From the NCBI RefSeq assembly GCF_037482845.1, contig NZ_JBBHJW010000001.1, positions 930,001-994,000 of the forward strand: a stretch of 64,000 nt of DNA, in the 5' to 3' direction. The notes beneath the pieces are model-generated. The model saw nothing but the letters and a program-made list of their open reading frames with translations, did no database searches and was not told the origin of the DNA. This DNA is from Paucibacter_B soli (GTDB taxonomy: Bacteria > Pseudomonadota > Gammaproteobacteria > Burkholderiales > Burkholderiaceae_C). Both the position numbers and the translations under genes were made by a program. The number at the start of each line of letters is the position of its first letter. Position 1 is the first letter of the stretch. This document shows positions 57,916-64,000 of the stretch, one piece after another.

Positions 57916-57944
57916 CCAATGAAAGCCAGGGCGGCTCCCATAAC
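57916..57944 (-). promoter_or_regulatory. Shared regulatory motif, dadA operon (GTTATG-N17-CATTGG)
   Basis: On the minus strand GTTATG (57939-57944), 17 bases, CATTGG (57916-57921), 32 bases before the dadA start. TTTCATTGG matches the TTCATTGG of the murQ copy. A TAAGCT 20 bases downstream is identical to the one after the kinase copy and may be the -10 box. Confidence 0.6.
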
Positions 57945-58109
57945 TTGCGCCTATGCGCCGCCAGGCAGGTCTGATCCACCGCAGGGCATTGCATCCAATT
58001 TGTCGCCGAACGACCCGCAGGCGATTCAGTACCCTTGCACGTTAGCTGCCGGCGGTGCTGAGCACGGCGCGCGTCAAACAGAGACCCTCAACGTGCTGCA
58101 CCACTGGTC

Positions 58110-58463
58110 TCAGGCTAGATTTCTTGAATCCAGCCTTATCCAGCTTCCATGCTGGGCGGTGCCAAATCTACAGAAACTGAAACGACAGCGAGGCGCGCAA
58201 TCGACTTCGGGCATGTCTTCGCACTTCACCTGAAAGCCAGTGAGCGGCTTGGGCACGAAGTCCAGCCCTGCCAAGGATACGAATGCGTCCAGCTCGACTG
58301 CGACGTTGATGCCGCAATCCTGCGCCGTCTGGTTACCGCCAGAAAGAATGGCTGAAACCGGCAAGGCATTGCGCTGCAATTCCGCTTCGCACAGCTTAGC
58401 GACCAGCACACGCAGGTCTTCGTCGTCCAAAGCGGCGACGTGATTTCCATTGAGCTCAAGCAC
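58110..58463 (-). pseudogene. N-terminal remnant of a larger conserved protein
   Basis: From GTG 58463 (GGAG upstream) the first ~84 residues are well formed: LELNGNHVAALDDEDLRVLV, LCEAELQRNALPVSAILSGG, then KPLTGFQVKCEDMP. This resembles the start of a large protein of unknown function that I recall from accessory, possibly defence-related, islands, where the sequence continues for several hundred residues. Here the similarity ends near 58210 and the frame runs into unrelated Cys/Arg-rich sequence to the stop at 58110. It is therefore a truncated copy, probably left by the event that placed the block at 58.6-62 kb. Naming is uncertain. Confidence 0.45.
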
Positions 58464-58638
58464 GGATGTCTCCAGGATTGTTGTCGTGAAGCGAGACAGC
58501 TTTAGCCGACGGCCTACGACCAGAATTCAGTCAACACCTCACCAATTCAAGTGATCTGCGCCGGCATACACACAGCCAACGGCCCCTGTGCATTGACGTC
58601 CGTGAACGGCGACTCAAAGAGCCGCTCAGGCTTCACCG

Positions 58639-60015
58639 TCAAGACAATTGAAGGTCAATGACTTCGTGGAATCCCAGCCAGCACTCCTCCGTCACAACAT
58701 GTAGGCGGGCACCTTCGGCCAAAACTTCCTTCAAGACGCCTGCCCGGGGATGTCCGTAGGAATTGGTAGTACCCACAGATACGACAGCGCTCATTCCGGG
58801 AGCCCCAATCAGCGCGGGATTGAAGAACTTGGGACCACCAGTCGGAGCTGCTCCATGGTGCGGCACCTGCACGGTCAACACTCGGTCCAGCACGTCCGCA
58901 TAGTGCGCACTGAAATCAGCCCAGATTGGTGGCTCGCCGAGCGGAGCATCTCCTGTACCAAGCCATCCGACACGCTCCCCGCCAACGAGCAAATGCCAGA
59001 GCCGATCTTCGCTGCGCCAGTATCTGCGTTCGTAACCCCGGTCTTGACCGGATGAATCTAGGAATTCATATCCACGCACGCCGAACTGTGCCGCCGTTGG
59101 GCCCGAATACATGCAGAGGGAGAGCAGGTTCGCGAGCCGCTGGCCGCTCGCTTCTGCAGCCCACGCAGGCTTGTACGCCGCGATGGCACTTCGATAGGCC
59201 TGAAGGGCGGCTCTTCGGTTCGTGGAAACCTCCAGCCAGTCCACGAGTTCGTCCACGGCGCTTGGTTCGGACAGAGCAGCCATCGGAAACTCGCACATCA
59301 CAAGTTCATCGAACAGATGAGCAGTCAAGTCATTGTCAAGCCCACGATTCCAGAACCTCAGTACCCACGGCGCAGTGCCCGGCAGCCCCGGCGCACCAAG
59401 GCCAACATCACTGCGGGCAGACAGCACTGCACCGGCAGGCCGGCCGGTTTGCCGATCAAGGGCTTGGAGTGAAGTTAGCTCACGCTTCACATCCGCCGCC
59501 TCATCGCGGTCCGGACGCGGGCCATCGGGGTTCTGAGGAGGTCCGTCATTGTTCCCATCCCCACCAGGCTGAACCATGGTTACTGGCACCCCAAAAAGTG
59601 TGCCCGTGCCCGTCGCGAGCCCATGCAGTTCGCGAATGTAGGACTCTTCCAGTTGCACCTCCTGTCCAGCCAGCACAAAGGCCAACTCCGTTGGAGCTAG
59701 GTATGGAACGTAAACGCGACGAACCATGTACTTGTCCACCAGCAACGCGGCACCAATGATGTGGTCGCGGTCGAAATGCGAGAGGATCAGAGCGTCGATG
59801 ACACCCCTACCCCCACTGTCAGCCCGCAGGGACAGGTCCATCCTCTTGATACTCTTCAGCAGGTGCGGCGATGCGTTTCGGCCTACGAGCGCTCCACAGT
59901 CGTACACGTAGTCAAACCGATAGCGCGCGCCGCCAACCTCGGTAGTCTCTACTGAGGCTGAGTGAAATGATCCTTGCCCCACGCCGTGTTGTAGGCGTGA
60001 ATGAACGATTCTCAT
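58639..60015 (-). CDS. ComEC-like metallo-beta-lactamase-fold hydrolase, possible defence effector
   Basis: 458 residues from ATG 60015. The metal motif H-x-D-x-D-H is in LILSHFDRDHIIGAALLV (about residues 85-92), with the upstream strand YVYDCGALVG and downstream VQVPHHGAAPTGG and VSVGTTNSYGHPRAGVLKEV as in the C-terminal domain of ComEC and related nucleases. No signal peptide or membrane segment. An insertion of about 180 residues lies between the metal motif and the HHGA block. It follows the OLD-type ATPase gene by 144 bases on the same strand. Nuclease or phosphodiesterase activity is likely; target unknown. Confidence 0.7.
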   Translation of the reverse strand: MRIVHSRLQHGVGQGSFHSASVETTEVGGARYRFDYVYDCGALVGRNASPHLLKSIKRMDLSLRADSGGRGVIDALILSHFDRDHIIGAALLVDKYMVRRVYVPYLAPTELAFVLAGQEVQLEESYIRELHGLATGTGTLFGVPVTMVQPGGDGNNDGPPQNPDGPRPDRDEAADVKRELTSLQALDRQTGRPAGAVLSARSDVGLGAPGLPGTAPWVLRFWNRGLDNDLTAHLFDELVMCEFPMAALSEPSAVDELVDWLEVSTNRRAALQAYRSAIAAYKPAWAAEASGQRLANLLSLCMYSGPTAAQFGVRGYEFLDSSGQDRGYERRYWRSEDRLWHLLVGGERVGWLGTGDAPLGEPPIWADFSAHYADVLDRVLTVQVPHHGAAPTGGPKFFNPALIGAPGMSAVVSVGTTNSYGHPRAGVLKEVLAEGARLHVVTEECWLGFHEVIDLQLS

Positions 60016-60159
60016 CTTGTTCCCCAGATTTCTACGTCTCGTCACCGATAGAACGCGAGCCTGACAACGATGGCCTGACGGCCCAATAGCGCTGCGTTGC
60101 CAACAAAGGCCACGAGCGCGGTCTGCTAAGCCTCCACTTCACCTCCCTCCAAGTTCGAA

Positions 60160-62010
60160 TCAGGGCGCCGGCTGCGGCTCGGCAGGCTGGCCAAAATAGG
60201 CCATGCACACTGCCTGCTGGAACGCGGCCGGTAGTTGCCCCTGGGCATGAAGATTCTCTACGGTACATACCGCCACATAGGGCTTGTTCTTGTTTGGTGC
60301 CTGGTAGCCGAGCAACCCTTCAAGGTCCGGCATCACCATGTGCAGTTGGGCTGCTCCATGAGGCAACAGGCCAAGAATCTTCTGGTTGTTCGCCTGCTCC
60401 GCAGGGTTGCCTGGGTCCGCATCATGCAGAACCCTATATGGGATGCTGAATGCGTTCAGCACCCGCTGGAAGGCCGGAACATTGGACTTGCCGTTGCAGT
60501 CCACCAACGCAGCTTCCCGGCGTAGGCGCCGGTGGCGCTCGAAAAGCCCCATCAGCTCAGCAGCGCGCTCGAACGCAGCAATCGCACTGAACTCCTCCAT
60601 CAGCACCACGCGCTGGGCGAAGAAGAGTTCATTGACCGTGGGGTCGAAGCGCGCGACCGTATTCAGGCGTTGCTTGTCGGCTTGGTTCGGTTGCCCGGGG
60701 AACAAGTCCTGCGTCACCTGGTGGCATGAGGCATCCCCCTGGGGCGTCTTGAACATACGCACGATGGCGCGGTAGTTCGCAGCGATGTCCAGGAATACCG
60801 GGGAATGAGTGCAGCAGGCCACCTGGGTATTGGGCTGCGCAGCAAGCCGGTGCAATACGTCCCGCATCAAGCGCTCCATCTGCGGATGCAGGTAGAGCTC
60901 GGGCTCCTCTATCAATAAGATGGTGCCGCGTTGCAGACCGGCACCCTGCGCCAACTGGCCCTGGGCCTGCGCGTCAGCCAGCAACTGGAGCAACGTGATA
61001 ACCAGCGTGCGCTGCAGACCATGCCCTTGATGGCCAACTTCCGTGTCGATGCCCGCCTGAGCGTCGCGGATGACGAGGGATGTCGATGGCAGAACCATCG
61101 TCCGAAGTTCAGGCGCCTCTGTACGGATCAGCGCCTGGCCGCCCACGACCTCGTTGAGGCTCTGGTTGATTCGGTCCTGCAGATCCCGAACTTCTTGAGC
61201 CTGACGCTGCGGGTTGGCAGGGTCAGGGCGGAAAAGCGCCAAGACGTCATCCAGAGCGGCTTGAAGCGCAGCCATCTCAGGGCGCTGCGCCAAGCTGCGC
61301 TCGACAATGAGGTTGACCAGCTTACCGTAAGTCGTGGCGTCCTTCGCGTTGGTCTCGTCGCTCGCCTCCTGGACGGCCTTTACGAGAATGGGGCGCGGCA
61401 GGATGGAGTTGGCATTGCTCTTCCAGTTCCCGCCCCCGCCGGGGTTCGCCACCCAGGTTGGCGCAGTGACCGCAACCAAGTCGGGGCGTTGTTCGCGCAC
61501 AGCCGCTTTGAGAGATTCCCGTGAGCCTGCATTCGGCCGGGCGGCCTTGTTGGGCAGCGCGTAAATGATGGGCTGGTAATCCGCGGGGAACGCAGCCCAG
61601 GTTGTGTCAGGGTCAGGCCAGCCCATGAACTGTTCAAGGCCGGAGAACGAGTACAGCTGTTCTTTCCAACCGCCTGCCTCGCCGACCTCGCCAGCCTCGA
61701 ACCAATAGCGCTTCTTCAATACCCAATGGTCGCCATCCATCCGGCCGCGAACAGCGACCTGGCCTTTCTCCTCGTCGGTCAGGCTGTCGAAGTGCCCAAT
61801 CAGCTCAATGGCGTTGGCGTCATCGGTCTGATGCCGGCGGAAGAGCGACGAATCCTTGATGGAGCTGCCGCTGAGGAACACGGCAATGGCCGAAAGCACC
61901 GACGACTTGCCCGCGTTGTTCTCACCGATGAGGACGATCAAGTCCTCCCACTCCAGGGTCACATGCTCGATGCACTTGTAATTGCGAATCTCGAAACGGC
62001 GAAGCCTCAT
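60160..62010 (-). CDS. OLD-family ATPase with C-terminal TOPRIM nuclease domain
   Basis: 616 residues. N-terminal SMC/RecF-like ATPase: MRLRRFEIRNYKCIEHVTLE, Walker A VLIGENNAGKSSVLSAIAVF, signature-like region VGHQGHGLQRTLVITLLQLL and Walker B TILLIEEPELYLHPQMERLM. The TOPRIM domain begins at about 463 (VVLMEEFSAIAAFERAAEL) with conserved acidic groups ALVDCNGKSNVPAF, VLHDADPG and MPDLEGLLGY. OLD proteins are DNA nucleases of anti-phage systems such as P2 Old and GajA. The neighbour is an MBL hydrolase, not a GajB helicase, so this would be a different two-gene arrangement. Confidence 0.85.
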   Translation of the reverse strand: MRLRRFEIRNYKCIEHVTLEWEDLIVLIGENNAGKSSVLSAIAVFLSGSSIKDSSLFRRHQTDDANAIELIGHFDSLTDEEKGQVAVRGRMDGDHWVLKKRYWFEAGEVGEAGGWKEQLYSFSGLEQFMGWPDPDTTWAAFPADYQPIIYALPNKAARPNAGSRESLKAAVREQRPDLVAVTAPTWVANPGGGGNWKSNANSILPRPILVKAVQEASDETNAKDATTYGKLVNLIVERSLAQRPEMAALQAALDDVLALFRPDPANPQRQAQEVRDLQDRINQSLNEVVGGQALIRTEAPELRTMVLPSTSLVIRDAQAGIDTEVGHQGHGLQRTLVITLLQLLADAQAQGQLAQGAGLQRGTILLIEEPELYLHPQMERLMRDVLHRLAAQPNTQVACCTHSPVFLDIAANYRAIVRMFKTPQGDASCHQVTQDLFPGQPNQADKQRLNTVARFDPTVNELFFAQRVVLMEEFSAIAAFERAAELMGLFERHRRLRREAALVDCNGKSNVPAFQRVLNAFSIPYRVLHDADPGNPAEQANNQKILGLLPHGAAQLHMVMPDLEGLLGYQAPNKNKPYVAVCTVENLHAQGQLPAAFQQAVCMAYFGQPAEPQPAP

Positions 62011-62034
62011 GTTCCTCCCTTGGCCCTCTGGGGC

Positions 62035-62397
62035 TCATGTGTTGGTGCGGCTACTCTGCCATAGATGCTGGTTGCCGAAGACGGCGTCGGCACTGAGCGC
62101 ACCGATGCTTTGGCGCGCGTTGATCAGCGGCGGACAATCCTCCCAGATGATCTTGCCGCCGCCGGTGGCGGCCAGGGGCTGGATGGCCGCGCAAGACGCG
62201 ACGATGCTGCGCGCCGGGCTGTTCTCGGCCATGCTGCTGGCATTCGCCGGCAGGCTCTTGCATAACTGCTCAAGCGAGGGCATGTGTTCGCCGAGCACGG
62301 CGGGCAAGTCGTGGTTGGCCGCCCGCACGGGGACCCCACTCATGGCAAAGGCCAGCCACAAGCCTGGGGCCAGGCCCCATCGCCGCATCGTCGTCAT
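62035..62397 (-). CDS. Small exported protein of unknown function
   Basis: 120 residues from ATG 62397 with GGGAGG upstream. Signal peptide MRRWGLAPGLWLAFAMSGVP, cleaved near VRAAN. The mature part of about 90 residues has three cysteines (QLCKSLP, ASCAAIQ, EDCPPL) and ends in a hydrophilic tail. No named family recognised. It lies 24 bases upstream of the OLD gene on the same strand, but its composition is that of the chromosome, so it may mark the right edge of the accessory block. Confidence 0.6.
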   Translation of the reverse strand: MTTMRRWGLAPGLWLAFAMSGVPVRAANHDLPAVLGEHMPSLEQLCKSLPANASSMAENSPARSIVASCAAIQPLAATGGGKIIWEDCPPLINARQSIGALSADAVFGNQHLWQSSRTNT

Positions 62398-62520
62398 CGT
62401 TGCCTCCCTCGGCACATCGCTGTGAGCTGCATGCCCAGGGCGAGATCGCCAAGCGTCTTGCCAGGGTGCAAGCTCCGTTTCTAACGGCTAAAATGTAGGC
62501 CCAAATGAAACGAAACTCGT

Positions 62521-62538
62521 ACTGGCAAGCCTGCCAGT
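62521..62538 (-). terminator. Hairpin downstream of the alpha/beta hydrolase gene
   Basis: Seven perfect pairs, ACTGGCA/TGCCAGT with a four-base loop, 35 bases past the hydrolase stop. On the minus strand it is followed by a T-rich stretch (ACGAGTTTCGTTTCATTT), a weak intrinsic terminator. Confidence 0.45.
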
Positions 62539-62572
62539 TGTAGCCGCGGACGATTTCTGCCAGGGGTGCGAC

Positions 62573-63556
62573 TCAGCGCTGCGCGCGCACGAACTCCAGG
62601 ATCTGCTGCGCCATCGGCGCGCTCGCCTTGGGCGCCTCGATGTCGCCGGCCAGGATGTGCTGGCCCAGCGACTCGCTGTAGTTGACCTCGATGAGGCGCT
62701 TGGCCGGGCTGCCGAAACGCCGGAAGGCCGCCTGCGCGGCCTCCACCGAGATCACCGAATCGCGCGGCGAAAGCAGCATCAGCAGCGGCGCCTGGATCCA
62801 CTCCAGCGGGCTGTGCTGCACATGGTCCACCAGGGCCATCATCGGGAACAGCGCCTCGGTGGGATAGCGGTGCGTCCAGTAGCGTGCCTTCAACTCGCTG
62901 CGCGCCGGGTAGCTGCGCTCGGGGCCCTGCACCAGGCGCGCCAGCTGCCGGCCCCAGGGCCAGTTGATGACCTGGGCCCAGGGATCCTTGGGGCCGAAGT
63001 TGGGCGACACCATCACCCAGGCCGCCACCTGGCGCGCCGCCTCCTGCTGCGCCAGCCAGGCCGCCAGGGTGGCACCGGTGGAGCTGCCGATCACCAGCAC
63101 GCGCTCGCCCAGCAGCTGGGCGATTGCCAGCGCCTCCAGCGCATCGGCCTTCCAGTCGGCCACGCTGGCCTTGCCAAGCGCCTCGCCGGGCTGGCCATGG
63201 CCGGCCAGGCGGGTGTAGAAGACATGGCCGCCCAGCCCATTGGCCACCAGCTCGGGCAGGGGTGCGAGCTCCTGGCGGCTGGCGCTGAAACCATGCAGGA
63301 ACACCACCGCCCAGGGCGCGCGCTGCCTGCCGGCAGCGCCCCAGACGATGCGCTTCTCGGTGCCCGGGATGACGTTGCCGAGCGCCGCCTCGCGCGCCGC
63401 CAGGTGCGCGTCGAGCGCCTCCAGGCTGGCGGGCGGCGGGGTCAGCGCCGCCGGAGGCTCCAGGGCCGCCTCGGGGTTGCGCGGCCCGATCAGAAACATC
63501 AGGCTCACGCCCAGGGCGGACACCGCCGCCCTGTTGGCAAGCCTGCGCCAGCTCAC
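62573..63556 (-). CDS. Alpha/beta hydrolase (esterase/lipase-like)
   Basis: 327 residues from GTG 63556, which overlaps the stop of the aminotransferase gene. An N-terminal hydrophobic segment (NRAAVSALGVSLMFLIG) is a signal anchor or signal peptide. Catalytic triad: oxyanion loop VVFLHGFSASRQEL, nucleophile Ser in VIGSSTGATLAAWL, Asp in LLSPRDSVISVEAA, His in SLGQHILAGD. It resembles carboxylesterases and monoacylglycerol lipases. Position downstream of an aminotransferase does not identify the substrate. Confidence 0.82.
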   Translation of the reverse strand: MSWRRLANRAAVSALGVSLMFLIGPRNPEAALEPPAALTPPPASLEALDAHLAAREAALGNVIPGTEKRIVWGAAGRQRAPWAVVFLHGFSASRQELAPLPELVANGLGGHVFYTRLAGHGQPGEALGKASVADWKADALEALAIAQLLGERVLVIGSSTGATLAAWLAQQEAARQVAAWVMVSPNFGPKDPWAQVINWPWGRQLARLVQGPERSYPARSELKARYWTHRYPTEALFPMMALVDHVQHSPLEWIQAPLLMLLSPRDSVISVEAAQAAFRRFGSPAKRLIEVNYSESLGQHILAGDIEAPKASAPMAQQILEFVRAQR

Positions 63557-64000
63557 GCCAGCACCGCGGCCATCGCGTTGGCGGTGGCCTCGACATTGCC
63601 GGTGTTCAGGCCCGCCACGCAGATGCGGCCCGAGCGCACCAGGTAGACGGCGAACTCGTCCTTCAGGCGATCGACCTGGGCGGGCGTGAGGCCGGTGTAG
63701 CTGAACATGCCGCGCTGGGTCAGGAAGTAGTCGAAGTTGCGGCCCGGCAGCTTGGCGCTGAGCACCTCGTAGAGGGCGTTGCGCATCTGGTGGATGCGGT
63801 CGCGCATCTCGCTCACCTCACCCTCCCAGAGGCTGCGCAGCTCGGGCGTGGTGAGCACCTTGGCGACGATCTGGCCGCCATGCATGGGCGGGTTGCTGTA
63901 GTTGCGGCGGATCATGAACTTGAGCTGACCCAGCACGTTGACGGCCTGGGCCGCATCGGGGCACACCACCGAGAGCGCACCGCAGCGCTCGCCATACAAG
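63553..64000 (-). CDS. tyrB: Aspartate/aromatic aminotransferase, C-terminal part (runs off the window)
   Basis: The last 148 codons of a PLP-dependent class I aminotransferase of the AspC/TyrB type. YGERCGALSVVC, QLKFMIRRNYSNPPMHGG, FDYFLTQRGMFSYTGLTPAQ and RSGRICVAGLNTGNV are the conserved C-terminal blocks, including the substrate-binding Arg of SGRIC. The enzyme moves amino groups between aromatic amino acids or Asp and 2-oxoglutarate. The PLP lysine lies outside the window, upstream. TyrB rather than AspC is a guess from RMxxGxxT-type context. Confidence 0.85.
   Translation of the reverse strand, partial: LYGERCGALSVVCPDAAQAVNVLGQLKFMIRRNYSNPPMHGGQIVAKVLTTPELRSLWEGEVSEMRDRIHQMRNALYEVLSAKLPGRNFDYFLTQRGMFSYTGLTPAQVDRLKDEFAVYLVRSGRICVAGLNTGNVEATANAMAAVLA

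Noticed and set aside
60160..62010. Gabija GajA
   Set aside because: The ATPase/TOPRIM plan is similar but the partner gene is an MBL-fold hydrolase; no UvrD-like GajB helicase is present.
1..64000. tRNA, rRNA, CRISPR arrays, insertion sequences
   Set aside because: No cloverleaf-like or rRNA sequence, no regularly spaced direct repeats and no transposase-like reading frame were noticed on either strand; a covariance or profile search would settle this.

Overview
The window reads as chromosomal DNA of a high-GC betaproteobacterium. A PEP-CTERM protein, GC-rich codon use, many ATGA/TGATG gene overlaps and numerous TonB-dependent receptors suggest the Burkholderiales, near the Roseateles/Rubrivivax/Mitsuaria group. 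That placement is inference from style and gene content, not from a marker gene. No rRNA, tRNA or CRISPR array was seen.

Layout. 1-4.3 kb: mostly minus-strand housekeeping and stress genes (glutaminyl cyclase fragment, acetyltransferase, glyoxalase-fold protein, GFA, glutathione transferase, a broken cupin gene, a macro-domain protein). 4.4-7.8 kb: an accessory patch of lower GC with an exported helical-repeat protein, a small lipoprotein, two attC-like sites and a VapBC toxin-antitoxin pair; it looks like an integron-cassette remnant without an integrase. 8-12.8 kb: a minus-strand operon with two oligopeptide permeases, a solute-binding protein and an amidase, but no ATPase. 12.9-17.7 kb: lipoprotein, peroxiredoxin, MATE exporter and a bufferin (copper-binding RiPP) cluster bufA2-bufB-bufC.

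17.8-57.9 kb: the main theme is scavenging of peptidoglycan. One plus-strand operon is murQ, ampG, nagX and a DigH-like glycan hydrolase. A second is a MurNAc/GlcNAc kinase, an AmiD-like lipoprotein amidase and a complete dppBCDF peptide importer without its binding protein. A third is dppA, a LysR regulator, ddpX and an exported LD-carboxypeptidase. A fourth, on the minus strand, is dadA, a beta-lactamase-fold hydrolase without signal peptide, and a cytoplasmic LD-carboxypeptidase. A lipoprotein DD-carboxypeptidase (dacB) is divergent from a TonB receptor. Together these would cut glycan and stem peptide, import both, convert MurNAc to GlcNAc-6-P plus lactate, and oxidise D-Ala to pyruvate. 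Four of these promoter regions share a sequence that I do not recognise from any described regulon: GTTATG, exactly 17 bases, then CATTG(G/C). A fifth region (dppA) has a degenerate copy. This implies one undescribed regulon. Interspersed are a two-component system, a patatin, an Oar-like receptor, a tryptophanase-like lyase with a LysR gene, and a ureohydrolase.

58-62 kb: an accessory block with a truncated gene remnant and a two-gene unit (OLD-type ATPase/TOPRIM nuclease plus ComEC-like metallo-beta-lactamase-fold hydrolase) that could be an undescribed defence system. 62-64 kb: exported hypothetical protein, alpha/beta hydrolase and the 3' end of an aromatic/aspartate aminotransferase gene.

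An 11-base word, GTCAGGTCTTG, occurs five times inside or across unrelated genes, far more than chance predicts.
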